In this document: positions 44,401 through 56,899 of the stretch, in pieces
Position numbering within the stretch: the stretch's first letter is position 1
How the letters are laid out: every line of letters begins with the position of its first letter
Source: Coix lacryma-jobi var. lacryma-jobi
Lineage: Eukaryota > Streptophyta > Magnoliopsida > Poales > Poaceae
Length of the DNA: 64,000 nucleotides
Reading direction: 5' to 3'
Assembly: GCA_009763385.1 (NCBI GenBank)
Contig: CM019825.1
Location: 19,769,499 to 19,833,498 of the forward strand
Notes under the pieces: model-generated
Database searches by the model: none
What the model saw: only the letters and a program-made list of their open reading frames with translations
What the model was told of the DNA's origin: nothing
Program-made: the position numbers and the translations under genes

Positions 44401-47400
44401 GGTCGGCTTCCAAGGGACCTACCACGCCATCATCGGCCGGCCAGGCTACGCCAAGTTCATGGCGATTCCTAACTACATGTACTTGAAGCTCAAGATGTCG
44501 GGGCCAAAAGGGGTCATCACCGTTGACACCTCCTACGAGCACGCATACCACTGCGACGTGGAGTGCGTCGAGCGGGGGGAGGCCAACGTCCACCTCGACT
44601 CGCTCGAGGCCTTGGCAGCTCTGGCCACCGAGGGGGCCCCAGAAGCAAAGCGTCACGCCGGCACCTTCGAGCCGGCTGAGCACACCAAGCAAATACCCGT
44701 CGACCCGACCTCGGCCAATGGCAAGACGCTGACCATCAGTACCAGCCTCGAGCCCAAATAGGAAGCAGTGCTCGTCGACTTTCTCCGCGTGAACATCGAC
44801 ATGTTTGCGTGGAACCCCTCGGACATGCCGGGCATACCGAGGGAAGTCGCCGAGCACGCCTTGGAGATCCAGGCCGGGTCCAGACCGGTGAAGCAACGCC
44901 TGCGCCGCTTCGACGAGGAAAAGCGCAGGATCATCGGCGAGGAGGTGCACAAGCTTTTGGCGGCCGGATTCATCAAGGAGGTATTTTACCCAGAGTGGCT
45001 AGCTAACCCTGTACTAGTTAGGAAAAAGAATGGAAAAATGCGGATGTGTGTAGATTACACTGGTCTGAATAAAGCATGTCCAAAAGTTCCATTTCCTTTA
45101 CCTAGAATTGACCAGATCGTCGATTCCACTGCTGGGTGCGAAGTGCTTTCGTTCCTTGATGCGTATTCCGGCTACCACCAAATTAGGATGAGAAAATCCG
45201 ATGAGCTCGCGACCTCTTTTATCACGCCATTTGGTATGTATTGCTATGTTACGATGCCCTTCGGCCTTCGAAACGCCGGGGCAACGTACCAACGATGTAT
45301 ACAGCACATCTTTGGCGAGCACATAGGCAAGACCGTCGAGGCCTACGTCGATGACATCGTGGTTAAAACTAAAAAAGCAGGAAACCTCATCAGCAACCTC
45401 GAGACCACGTTCGAGTACCTCCGGGCCAAGAATGTGAAACTCAACCCCGAGAAGTGTGTCTTTGGTGTGCCTCGAGGCATGCTACTTGGCTACATCGTCT
45501 CACAACGGGGGATCGAGGCAAACCCTGAAAAAATCTCAGCAGTGACGAGGATGGGCCCGATTCGTGACCTCAAGGGTGTGCAGAAAGTAACAGGCTGCCT
45601 AGCCGCTCTCAGCAGATTCATCTCGAGGCTGGGGGAAAAAGCACTACCCCTCTACCGCCTACTAAAAAAGACGGAACACTTTGCGTGGACCGCCGAAGCC
45701 GAGGAGGCCTTAACCAAGTTGAAGGGGCTGCTGACTTCTGCACCAATTCTCGTGCCCCCGTGACCAGCCGAAGGTGACGATTCCCCCGAGCCCCTCCTCC
45801 TCTATGTGGCCGCAACCACTCAGGTGGTTAGCGCGGTCATAGCCGTCGGGAGGCACGAGGAGGGTCATACATTGCCGGTCCAGCGACCGGTATACTTCAC
45901 CAGTGAGGTACTCTCCGAGGCCAAGGTCCGGTACCCGCACATCCAAAAGCTGCTCTACGGCATCATCGTCACAAGGCGCAAGCTCCAGCACTACTTCCTC
46001 GCTCATCCCGTGACGGTGGTGTCGTCCTTCCCCCTCGGAGAGATCGTCAACAATCGGGAGGCCACGGGGCGCATCGCCAAGTGGTCCGCCGAACTAATGG
46101 GGGAGACCATCACCTATGCCCCGCGAAAGGCCATCAAGTCGCAAGCATTGGCGGACTTCGTTGCTGAATGGACCGACACTCAGCTCCCGCCGGCACAGAT
46201 TCAAGCCGAGCTCTGGACCATGTACTTCGATGGATCCCTCACGAAGACGGGGGCAGGAGCAGGCCTGCTCTTCATCTCACCCCTCGGAGTACACATGCGC
46301 TACCTGCTACGCTTGCACTTCCCCGCCTCCAACAACGTCGCCGAGTACGAGGCCCTCGTCAATGGGCTGCGCATCGCCCTCGAGCTCGTGGTCCGACGCC
46401 TCGACGCCCGAGGAGACTCGCAGCTCGTCATCAACCAGGTTATGAAGGCTTCAAGCTGCATCGATCCCAAGATGGAGGCATACTGCGGGGAGGTGCGCAA
46501 GCTGGAAGACAAGTTTTACGGCCTCGAGCTCAACCACGTAGCTCGGAAGTACAACGAGGCCGCAGACGAGCTGGCAAAGTTGGCGTCCACGCGCGGCACG
46601 GTACCGCCAGATGTCTTCTCGAGGGACGTCTTCGAGCCATCCGTCGAAATCGACCCGGGGGCTGGCCTCTCAACGCCACCCCTCGAGCAAGACACGGGGG
46701 CTCGACTCTCAACGCCACCCCTCGAGAAGGACCCCTCGACGTCCGCGGAGGCGATGCAGGTCGACGCACACGCCTCTTCGTCATCACGGCCCCTCGACTG
46801 GCGGACGCCCTACCTCGACTACCTGACGCGAGGCGAGCTACCAGAAGACAAGACGGAGGCCCGACGCATCGCTCGGAGGGCCAAGACCTACGTCATCTAC
46901 GGCGACGAACGGGAGCTATACCGACGAAGTCCGACTGGGATCCTTCAACGCTGCATCCCACTCGAGGAAGGGCGCAAGCTCCTCGGCGATATGCACTCGG
47001 GGGCTTGCGGCCACCACGCAGCGCCGAGGGCCCTGGTTGGGAACGCTTTCCGTCAAGGCTTCTATTGGCCGACCGCCGTTGGGGACGCCAAGCGTTTGGT
47101 CCGAGCGTGCCATGGGTGTCAATTCTACGCCAAGCAAACGCACCAGCCCGCACACGCCCTGCAGATGATCCCAATCACTTGGCCATTTGCCGTTTGGGGG
47201 CTCGACCTCGTGGGTCCCCTCAAAAGGACAAGTGGAGGGTACACACACATGCTCGTGGCCGTCGACAAGTTCACCAAGTGGATCGAGGCTAAGCCGATAG
47301 GGGACCCCACCTCCGAGAGGGCTGTCGAGTTCATCGCCAACATCATGTACCGGTTCGGGGTGCTGAAGGGTCGAGATGGCGGACTAGAGGGGGGGGTGAA

Positions 47401-48478
47401 TAGTCCTTTTTTACAACTTAAACCTAATCGCAACGGAAAGGCTAACCGAAACAAATGCGGAATTAAAACTATCGGTCTAGCCAAGACTACACCCCTCTAT
47501 CTATACTCTATGACACCTTACAAAAGATCCTAGTCAAAGCAAATAAGGTGTCGGGCTAGTTAGAGCTCACCTAATCAATTCTAGATGCAAGGTCACACAA
47601 ACCTAAGCAACTAGTACTTCAACCAAGGGGGAGCTCCTACACAATCTAGTAAGCAAAGCACAAAGCTCCTAAGCTCACTAGCAATGCTCAATAACAAGGC
47701 TACACAAGCCAAATTAGAGAGCTTAACTTAGCTACACAAACTAAGCTATGTGACTAGCAAGACTACAAGTCAACTAGTCACTTATGGGATCAACTCTATG
47801 CTACACAAGCAAAGAACGTAACTAGTAAGCTACGCAAGCTAACTAATTACAAGAGCAACTATTAAACTACACAAGCTAGATAGCTACACAAGCATAATAT
47901 GTATGAAAGAAAATACAAGCTTGTGTATGGAGATTGCAAACCACCGAGAAGAGTAGACAATGTTGACACGGTGATTTTTCCCCGAGGTTCACTTGGTTGC
48001 CACCAAGCTAGTCCCTGTTGTGTCGACCACACACTTTGGTAGTTCGGCGGCTAATAGGCACCACACCTAGCTCGACACTCGAGCGCCGCAAGAACTCACC
48101 CACAAGTGAGGGTAACTCAATGACACGCGCAATCCACTAGAGTTGCTCTTCGCGATCCCCGCGGGGCGAGCACAATACCCCTCACAATCCTTCTCCGGAG
48201 CCACGCACAATCTTCACGCGGGCTTCACGACGGAGACTCAATCACCAAGCCGTCTAGGAGGTGGCAACCTCCAAGAGTAACAAGCACCACCGGCTTGCAA
48301 CACGATCACCTAGTGCCACTCGATGCTATCTCTCAATGCAACGCACTAGCGATCACTAACTCGCTCTCGAATCACACACTATCAAGCACTAGCGAGTTAG
48401 AAGGCTCCTAAGCACATCCACACCAGCCACCTAGGCTTTGGAGTGCTCTCCTTGCCAGCCAAGGCCGGCCACTTCCTC

Positions 48479-48486
48479 TATTTATA
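48479..48486 (-). promoter_or_regulatory. TATA box in the 3' LTR of the nested element
   Basis: The minus strand reads TATAAATA within CTATAAATAGAGG, just downstream in sense of the palindromic array. It is absent from the 5' LTR. Confidence 0.65.
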
Positions 48487-48539
48487 GCCCCAAGGGCTCA
48501 ACTAGCCGTTACCCCTTCACTGGGCAATTTTCGGGGGCA

Positions 48540-49210
48540 CCGGACGCGTCCGGTCATGAGCATCGGACGCACGGCCAGCGTCCGGTCCTCTACAGCCGTC
48601 CACGTGGCTCCCCAGATCAAACTTCGGCCGACCGATCCCAACGGTCATATTCCTTCGCGCGCCAGATAAAGTGGCATCGGACGCGCCGATGCCTAGCATC
48701 GGACGCACCGATGCCTCTGTTCAGAACTTGCGCAAAACTAGCCTCACATCGGACGCTCCGGCTCCTTCACATCGGACGCTCAACCCCAGCGTCCGATGAC
48801 CATGCAGAGAGGTTCCAGAGAGGGCCAAAACGCATCGGACGCGTCCGATGGTCCTGCATCGGACGCAGGCAGCGTCCGATGCTCTCTGCTCAACACGCTC
48901 CGATTCGCCCGAGCCTCCACGCCAGGCCTCGACCTCGAGCCTCATCACCAGGCCTCGGCCTCGAGCCTCTGCAGGCCTCGGCCTCGAGCCTTCGAGCCAG
49001 ACCTCGGCCTCGAGCCTCTGCGCCAGGCCTCGGCCTCGAGCCTTCGAGCCAGGCCTCGGCCTCGAGCCAGGCCTCGGCCTCGAGCCACGCTTCGCTTCGC
49101 CCGAGCCCTCCGCGCTGGGCCTCGGCCTCGGGCGCAACCTCCGCTTCGCCCGAGCCTGCCATCGGACGCTCGGGGTAGCGTCCGATGCAGCGGACTTCAG
49201 CGTCCGATGC
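48540..49210. repeat. Mixed array: CATCGGACGC palindromes and CCTCGGCCTCGAGCC tandem units
   Basis: 48540-48890 and 49160-49210 hold CATCGGACGC and GCGTCCGATG in both orientations, including CATCGGACGCGTCCGATG at 48834. Between them, 48905-49150, short CCTCGGCCTCGAGCC units with variable spacers repeat about ten times. The palindrome words match those in the solo LTR at 37084-37600. The CCTCGAGCC words resemble the Gypsy LTR arrays. Confidence 0.85.
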
Positions 49211-50023
49211 TCCCAGAGCACTGCTTTTCACCTCCGATCAACACAGCTACTTCTCCAACAACTTCTCCTTTGCAAATGTGCCAACACCACCAAGTGAACA
49301 TCAACATGTGCATGTGTGTTAGCATTTTCACAATCATTTTTCAAAGGATTTTCTCTTTCACTCACCACGCCACTCGATCCTAGTAACATCGCAAAGTTAG
49401 ATCGCTCAAGTGGCACTAGATGACCGATATGCAAACAAGTTTGCTCCTCTTAATAGTACGGCCATCTATCCTAAACCCGGTCATAATCTTCTCTACACAC
49501 CTATGACCGGTGAAATGAAATGCCCTACAATTATACCTTTGCCTTGCGCATTCCATTCCATCTCCTCCGGTGTTGATGCAACAAATGCACCAACCTATCT
49601 TCAAATGATATGATCCACTTCATATCATCACATGGCCTCCATGGTCCATCGATCTTGACATCTCTTGCTCTTCACCATCGCTTCGGTCCTTCGGCGCCAA
49701 GTCTTGCTTAAGCCTCCCGACACTCGGTACCAACGGCTTCAAAGCCTCAACTTGCCCTTCACCTTCGCGACTGGTCCATCAAGCCAAGTCTTGCCTTGAT
49801 CTTCTCCATCTTAGCCACATGACCACATGTCATGTCTCATGTGCATTAAGCTCCTTCTTCACATGTGTGAGCCTTGCAACATTTTCCAAGCCATTTCACT
49901 TTTATGGCATATGTTGCTCTCACATGATTACTTATGGACTAATCACCTGTGTAATTCACTTTAAACACATATTAGTCCACCTAAGTTGTCACTCAATTAC
50001 CAAAACCAAACAAGGACCTTTCA

Positions 50024-50040
50024 ATCTCCCCCTTTTTGGT
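50024..50040 (-). promoter_or_regulatory. Polypurine tract of the nested element
   Basis: The minus strand reads AAAAAGGGGGAGAT directly against the 3' LTR start. Confidence 0.75.
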
Positions 50041-53000
50041 AATTGATGACAACTCTACAAAGATATGGAAATTATGCTTATTCCAAGCTAGCAGTTTACA
50101 AGAATGTAAATTGCTAACTTGGTTTGGATTCTATGTTACTTATCCAACATTAAGACCACATATGAAGATTTGGATAAGTACCATACAACCCGACTTTGTA
50201 ATGTTAACTCCCCCTACATGTGTGCTCAAATGGTTTGGTTTCAAGCTTGCACACATGCATAAATATGAAATTTGTGGGAGTGTTAGCACTACTAAGTGAT
50301 GCTAAGGTATACATGATGAAATTTTACCTTTGAAGCGTGCATACCACATTTTGATTCATCCTTAGCATCGAAGGTAGCTAGACATCATAAAAACTAGAAA
50401 ACCCCGTGAGATCAACATTAATAGCAAGGGTCTAGTTTTGCATTAAAAGCACAAGTCTAGCTATTAGCCTATGCATGCTAGTTATTAAATCATCAATTAA
50501 GCCCTATGACTAGCATACATCACACAAGCATGCATATAAAATTTTAAACTTATGCAATGCAAGCAAGCACATGATTATGCACATATCAAATGCAACAACT
50601 AAGTTCATGAGCTTGCTCCCCCTACTTGTGTGCTCTCTTTGTCCAAGAATTTTGATCCTCCAATCTTGCTCTTGCTCCCTCTTGTTCCATGTCCATCTTC
50701 TTTTCTCCCCCTTTGTCCTTGACATATCATAATTGACATATCTTTTCCATAACTTCTCCCCCTTTGTCATCAATGACCATAAAAGGTATGCTCTTTACAA
50801 AGGGTGACACTAGGGTAGATGGTGGACACTTTAGGCTTCATTTTTGATGGACACCACCATATGTGTTGGAATGACACTTCTTGTAGATACCCCGTTTAGA
50901 TGCATAAAACCCACTTGAAGGATCTTTGACCTTGATACCACTAGGTGGGGCACCTCCCCTATGTCATAGCATGGGTCATCCAATTGATACACTTGAGCTC
51001 TTGATGGTGAGGGATGCTTTGCTTGATTTGATCACTTAAGGTTGAGGATTACTTGAAGTCTTGTAGGATACCACTTGAATGAAAATTGAAACTTGATATC
51101 CATTTGCATTATTGTCTTCTTCTTGAACTCTTGTCATCTTCATGAGCTTCTCATTTGTGACTTGAACTAGGCAATATTGCACAAGATATCTAACTCGGTT
51201 TGCTCTAGAGTAAGCTTCTTCACACATCTTTCAATGGTTATCTTACTCACGTTGAATTAGACACTTGAATGTTCATCTTCTAGATCAAGTACTTGGGTTT
51301 ACTAGCTCATGAACAAATTCACATACTAACCACTTGATCATATAATCAAGCAAGCAATAGTGGTTGTCTATGAATTTTTAAAGTTTTCATTTGTCATGCA
51401 TGATCCTATGAAGTATGTACTATATGCACTAACCGCATACTAGTAAGGGATGAAATGATCATGCACATTATAATGATACCTTTGCTATCTTGGAGTAGAG
51501 GATAGTCATTTTGATTCCAATTAGGCTCCAAATAGCAATGTGAAGTCCATGGTGAAGACCAATAGATAGATACCAAATAAATGATACCAATTGATGAAAT
51601 CCATCTTCACCCATATGATCAAGTGCATTAGCTCAATGTTGTGGTTGGCTTGCTTATTCATTTGATCATAGCTTGCATATGAATATCACTTGAATTGACA
51701 TGATTTGCTTTTCTATCTTGGATGTTTCTTGCTTTGCTTGGTCAATCCTTCAATTGCTTCAACTAAGCATCTCAAATATCCTTTGAATCACCACTTCCAT
51801 ATTAGCCTTCCAAGTACCACACTTGGTTAACCTACAAAAGGCGGCAAGCCCCTACAAAAGGGAGAAGTGACCTCTCTCCAAAGAACATCCTTGATCCTTA
51901 CTTGAATTGACTTGGTTTGATTGATCCAAATGATAAAGTTTTCTTGAGATATGACATTGAAACCTTCTTTGAGTCCTTTTCTTTCTTCCAAAAAGATCTT
52001 CATTTGAGACTAGGACTAGAGCTTCATCTTTATCTTGATCTTGGTCTTGATCTTCAATTTGAGTACCAATTGTGTGCCAAACACACTCCATAATCAAATG
52101 ACTTTGTACTCATCTTTGTCATTGCTTCTAGCTCATTTCAAAACCAAACATAGGTCCCTCATCCACTTATAAACATGATTCCAACTTGAGGGCCTTTCAA
52201 TCAAAGTGACTCTAGATTAATCCAATGTTAGTCACTTTTCTGGCAGATTCTGTCCACTTGATTCAAACATGCATATCTCCCAAAATATAAGTCCAATGAC
52301 CATGAAATTTGGTGAAGATGTGCTTCTCTAAGTGTTCTAGCAGCCATAAAAATTTGAGCTTCATTGGCTTTCTAGATTGCTACCAGATTTCAATTCTTTC
52401 CATAGTACTGCATGCTGAAAACTGCTGCACAATATTTGACAAGATCTACTCCAAAACCAAAGTACATCTTATCCAATAATCATGAATTTTGCACAGCGAC
52501 TAATATCACAAGTGTAGAGCATGTGTACCAAATTTCAAGCCAATCCAATAAGATTTGATCACTTAAACAGGGCTATCTTCTCAGCTCACTTAGATTTCAG
52601 ATTTTTGACAACTTAGAGCAATTGAGCTATACTCTAGCAATTTGAATCAAACTTGAAGCTAACTTGTTTGAACACTCTCACAAGACATATATCCATTCAA
52701 TCCACTTACTAAAAGTCATCTTGTGAACATATCCAATCAAACTAACTCAAACTTGATTACTAAGCAATGAATCCATTCAATCAACTTATAGCAAGCAACA
52801 TATGCATATATATCCAATTCAATCATCTCATATGCATTTAAAAAGACATGATCAACTAGAGATATACCTTAGTAGCTCATGATCATGAAATAGCAAGCTT
52901 CTTCATCTACCATTTGCAAGCCTTCAAATATATCCAATCAACCACCACAACTTGATCTTTGCACTTGTTCGTTTTGCACTTGGACTTCACTCTTTTGTCT

Positions 53001-53108
53001 TGGCATTGGGTTTGGATAGCACTAGGCTTCATTACTTGACTCAATCATATGATGGACAATATGGAATTGATTGAATCAAGCCTCCAATGCCATGGTACCT
53101 ACACACAA
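50041..53108 (-). other. Non-coding internal region of the nested element
   Basis: About 3 kb, AT-rich, with no reverse transcriptase, integrase or protease on either strand. Several CT-rich words (TCCCCCTTTGTC) recur near 50640-50770. Large non-coding interiors are typical of non-autonomous LTR elements. Confidence 0.75.
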
Positions 53109-54962
53109 TCATCCACTTTTTGATGGTACCCAAACTAGTTTGGGTCCTCTCAAGTTAGGTGCAACATACTTAGGCATAGCCTTAGTATGAGTAGCGGGAT
53201 GAGTTGCAATAGTAGCCTTAGAGGTACCATTTTCATCCTTCCTAAGCACAATATTATCATCAATTGAAATAGGCTTAGAAGTTTTACCTAGGGGACATGA
53301 ATTTGCCATGTGTCCCCTTTCCCGGCATGAGTAGCAAACTCTCTTTGATTGAACCTTCTCTTCCTTGCTCATTTGTTGCTTCTCATTGCCTTGCCTCTCA
53401 TGAATTGCTTGAGCCTTCTTCTCAAGCTTGGTAGGACACTTCGAGGCAAAGTGTCCCATGTCACCACACTTGTAGCACTTGATGTGAGCCAAATCTTTCT
53501 TCTTTTCTTCATTCTTGCTCATCATCATCTTGGCATCATGGATATGAGTTGGATGCCTTGCTCTTCCGCCCCTTCTTGTTTTCTTCTTCTTTATCAAGTC
53601 ACCATCATGATGGTTGTTCTTGATTTGAGCTTGGGGCTTCTTCTTGTTGGGGCAAGCTTTTGCAAGATGTCCCATCTCATGGCATTGATAGCACATGAAA
53701 TGAGATAGCTTCTTTTCTTCTTGCTTCCTCATTTTCTTGCCCTTGGCATTGCTTTTGTTGAAGCCAATGCCACTCTTGTCACCATAGCTTCTTTGATTCT
53801 TCATCATGTGCTCATGGGTGACCTTTGATTTGCACCACCTCTCTAACTTGTTGCTCAAGTTCTTCACTTCACTTTTGAGCTCATTGTTCTCCTTCAAAAG
53901 GTTAGTCTCACAAGACATAGAAGTAGAACAAGCATCTAATTGTGAGGAACATGGCATAGATATTAAATCATTGCAAGAGGTGGATACATTCTTCTTGCCT
54001 ACATCACAAGGGTTAGCACAAATATGTGATTGATCAAATGACCCATGTGATGAGCTCTCACTAGTTTTAATTTGTTCATTAGAAAGTTTACTAGTGAGAA
54101 AAGCATGGTCTTGCACCAAGTTATCATGAGCAACACATAGTTCCTCATGAGTCAATTTAAGCTCCTCATGTGAACAACTACTAACATAAAGTAGATGCTT
54201 TGTTTGTTCACATGTGTTCTTTAGAAATGAGTTTTCTTTTTCTAATTTTTCATTTTTAGCTAACTCATTTTCTAAGGCAATGGTCATGCTAGCAAGTCTA
54301 CTAACAAGCTCATCATAGGAATCATGATCAATCACATTGCAATTTGATACCTTAGTGTCACCTTGTGACATGAAGCAATATGATGATGTTGGAGAGCTTG
54401 TGGTAGCATCATCATTGGAGCATGTACCATCATTACCATCAAGTGTGCTTGAGGTTGTATCATCACTTGCATCACTTGAGGCATCATCTTCCATCTTGTC
54501 AAGTGTGCTTGAAGTATCTTTATTGATTGCATCACTTGAACATGAGGTGGAGCAATCTTCCACAACAACTATGTTGCGGTCATGCTCAACATCCTCATGT
54601 ACCACCGGTTCATCCTCCTTTATGAACTTGCCATCATCAAACGTGGAGGGATCACCGAAGGTGGTCTTGATGGAATCCCACATCTCATGGGCGGTCCCTT
54701 TGGAGTTGATCTTGTAAAACAACTCAAAACTCAATGCATCCATTAGATAACAATAAGCATTTGCATCAAGCTCAAAGAGATCCTTTTGAGCTTTGGTGAG
54801 ATTTTTATGGTCCAAGATATGAGAGAGACCACTAGTGATAATCCACCAAAACTTTGGCCCCTTTGCACGAAAATGATCAAGCATATGGTGTTTCCATTGT
54901 GCAAAGTGTGTGCCATCAAAAACATGTGTATCACACACATCATCTAGCCCACTAGTCGCCAT
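53109..54962 (-). CDS. Copia-type Gag with three CCHC zinc knuckles, 617 aa, no pol
   Basis: The chosen start is the ATG at 54962 (MATSGLDDVCDTHVFDGTHF), just inside the 5' LTR and PBS; the frame is open further into the LTR but that part lacks protein character. Residues 1 to about 110 match the Copia gag N-terminal region (WKHHMLDHFRAKGPKFWW). A long acidic Ser/Asp stretch and a predicted coiled coil (LASMTIALENELAKNEKLEK) follow. Three CCHC knuckles come next: CYQCHEMGHLAKACP, CYKCGDMGHFASKCP and CYSCRERGHMANSCP. The frame is intact from start to stop. Gag would form the particle and bind RNA; enzymes must come from elsewhere. Confidence 0.88.
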   Translation of the reverse strand: MATSGLDDVCDTHVFDGTHFAQWKHHMLDHFRAKGPKFWWIITSGLSHILDHKNLTKAQKDLFELDANAYCYLMDALSFELFYKINSKGTAHEMWDSIKTTFGDPSTFDDGKFIKEDEPVVHEDVEHDRNIVVVEDCSTSCSSDAINKDTSSTLDKMEDDASSDASDDTTSSTLDGNDGTCSNDDATTSSPTSSYCFMSQGDTKVSNCNVIDHDSYDELVSRLASMTIALENELAKNEKLEKENSFLKNTCEQTKHLLYVSSCSHEELKLTHEELCVAHDNLVQDHAFLTSKLSNEQIKTSESSSHGSFDQSHICANPCDVGKKNVSTSCNDLISMPCSSQLDACSTSMSCETNLLKENNELKSEVKNLSNKLERWCKSKVTHEHMMKNQRSYGDKSGIGFNKSNAKGKKMRKQEEKKLSHFMCYQCHEMGHLAKACPNKKKPQAQIKNNHHDGDLIKKKKTRRGGRARHPTHIHDAKMMMSKNEEKKKDLAHIKCYKCGDMGHFASKCPTKLEKKAQAIHERQGNEKQQMSKEEKVQSKRVCYSCRERGHMANSCPLGKTSKPISIDDNIVLRKDENGTSKATIATHPATHTKAMPKYVAPNLRGPKLVWVPSKSG

Positions 54963-54999
54963 CCTCTCGGGTCGGTGAAGACCACAAATGAGAGACCTA

Positions 55000-55011
55000 G
55001 CTCCGATACCA
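55000..55011 (-). promoter_or_regulatory. Primer-binding site of the nested element
   Basis: Two bases inside the 5' LTR the minus strand reads TGGTATCGGAGC, the same initiator-Met-tRNA-like PBS as the Copia at 12656. Confidence 0.8.
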
Positions 55012-55013
55012 CT

Positions 55014-56899
55014 TGAAGGGTCGAGATGGCGGACTAGAGGGGGGGTGAATAGTCCTTTTTTACAACTTAAACCTAATCGCAACGGAAAGGCTAACCGAAA
55101 CAAATGCGGAATTAAAACTATCGGTCTAGCCAAGACTACACCCCTCTATCTATACTCTATGACACCTTACAAAAGATCCTAGTCAAAGCAAATAAGGTGT
55201 CGGGCTAGTTAGAGCTCACCTAATCAATTCTAGATGCAAGGTCACACAAACCTAAGCAACTAGTACTTCAACCAAGGGGGAGCTCCTACACAATCTAGTA
55301 AGCAAAGCACAAAGCTCCTAAGCTCACTAGCAATGCTCAATAACAAGGCTACACAAGCCAAATTAGAGAGCTTAACTTAGCTACACAAACTAAGCTATGT
55401 GACTAGCAAGACTACAAGTCAACTAGTCACTTATGGGATCAACTCTATGCTACACAAGCAAAGAACGTAACTAGTAAGCTACGCAAGTTAACTAATTACA
55501 AGAGCAACTATTAAACTACACAAGCTAGATAGCTACACAAGCATAATATGTATGAAAGAAAATACAAGCTTGTGTATGGAGATTGCAAACCACCGAGAAG
55601 AGTAGACAATGTTGACACGGTGATTTTTCCCCGAGGTTCACTTGGTTGCCACCAAGCTAGTCCCCGTTGTGTCGACCACACACTTTGGTAGTTCGGCGGC
55701 TAATAGGCACCACACCTAGCTCGACACTCGAGCGCCGCAAGAACTCACCCACAAGTGAGGGTAACTCAATGACACGCGCAATCCACTAGAGTTGCTCTTC
55801 GTGATCCCCGCGGGGCGAGCACAATACCCCTCACAATCCTTCTCCGGAGCCACGCACAATCTTCACGCGGGCTTCACGACGGAGACTCAATCACCAAGCC
55901 GTCTAGGAGGTGGCAACCTCCAAGAGTAACAAGCACCACCGGCTTGCAACACGATCACCTAGTGCCACTCGATGCTATCTCTCAATGCAACGCACTAGCG
56001 ATCACTAACTCGCTCTCGAATCACACACTATCAAGCACTAGCGAGTTAGAAGGCTCCTAAGCACATCCACACCAGCCACCTAGGCTTTGGAGTGCTCTGC
56101 TTTTCACCTCCGATCAACACAGCTACTTCTCCAACAACTTCTCCTTTGCAAATGTGCCAACACCACCAAGTGAACATCAACATGTGCATGTGTGTTAGCA
56201 TTTTCACAATCATTTTTCAAAGGATTTTCTCTTTCACTCACCACACCACTCGATCCTAGTAACATCGCAAAGTTAGATCGCTCAAGTGGCACTAGATGAC
56301 CGATATGCAAACAAGTTTGCTCCTCTTAATAGTACGGCCATCTATCCTAAACCCGGTCATAATCTTCTCTACACACCTATGACCGGTGAAATGAAATGCC
56401 CTACAATTATACCTTTGCCTTGCGCATTCCATTCCATCTCCTCCGGTGTTGATGCAACAAATGCACCAACCTATCTTCAAATGATATGATCCACTTCATA
56501 TCATCACATGGCCTCCATGGTCCATCGATCTTGACATCTCTTGCTCTTCACCATCGCTTCGGTCCTTCGGCGCCAAGTCTTGCTTAAGCCTCCCGACACT
56601 CGGTACCAACGGCTTCAAAGCCTCAACTTGCCCTTCACCTTCGCGACTGGTCCATCAAGCCAAGTCTTGCCTTGATCTTCTCCATCTTAGCCACATGACC
56701 ACATGTCATGTCTCATGTGCATTAAGCTCCTTCTTCACATGTGTGAGCCTTGCAACATTTTCCAAGCCATTTCACTTTTATGGCATATGTTGCTCTCACA
56801 TGATTACTTATGGACTAATCACCTGTGTAATTCACTTTAAACACATATTAGTCCACCTAAGTTGTCACTCAATTACCAAAACCAAACAAGGACCTTTCA
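55014..56899 (-). repeat. 5' LTR of the nested element with a 773-bp internal deletion
   Basis: It matches the left LTR except that 48450-49222 of that copy is missing; the junction is at about 56098 with CT microhomology. The missing block includes the only TATA box, so this LTR probably cannot drive transcription. Confidence 0.92.

Larger units (their letters stand above)
47364..50023 (-). repeat. 3' LTR of the nested element, full length (2,660 bp)
   Basis: It keeps the segment 48450-49222 that the other LTR lacks. That segment has a palindromic array and a TATAAATA box (minus strand, 48486-48479) in U3 position. Confidence 0.92.
47364..56899 (-). mobile_element. Gag-only (non-autonomous) LTR retrotransposon nested in the Gypsy integrase
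   Basis: Flanked by the duplication GGTGC (47359-47363 and 56900-56904); removing it restores contiguity of the Gypsy sequence. LTRs are 47364-50023 and 55014-56899, with ends TGAAGG...CTTTCA. Read on the minus strand: 5' LTR (right), PBS, a gag ORF, about 3 kb without RT or integrase, PPT, 3' LTR (left). The gag resembles Copia gag, so mobilisation would need enzymes from a partner element. Apart from one large deletion, the LTRs differ at about four bases plus one G in a run over 1.88 kb, so it is younger than its Gypsy host. Confidence 0.93.

Noticed and set aside
48438..49383. Overlapping ORFs of up to 246 codons in the nested-element LTR
   Set aside because: Products of the GC-rich palindromic and tandem arrays, low complexity in all frames.
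49410..50046. Small ORFs repeated exactly at 56286-56988
   Set aside because: They lie in the two LTRs of the nested element; the repetition is LTR identity, not paralogous genes.
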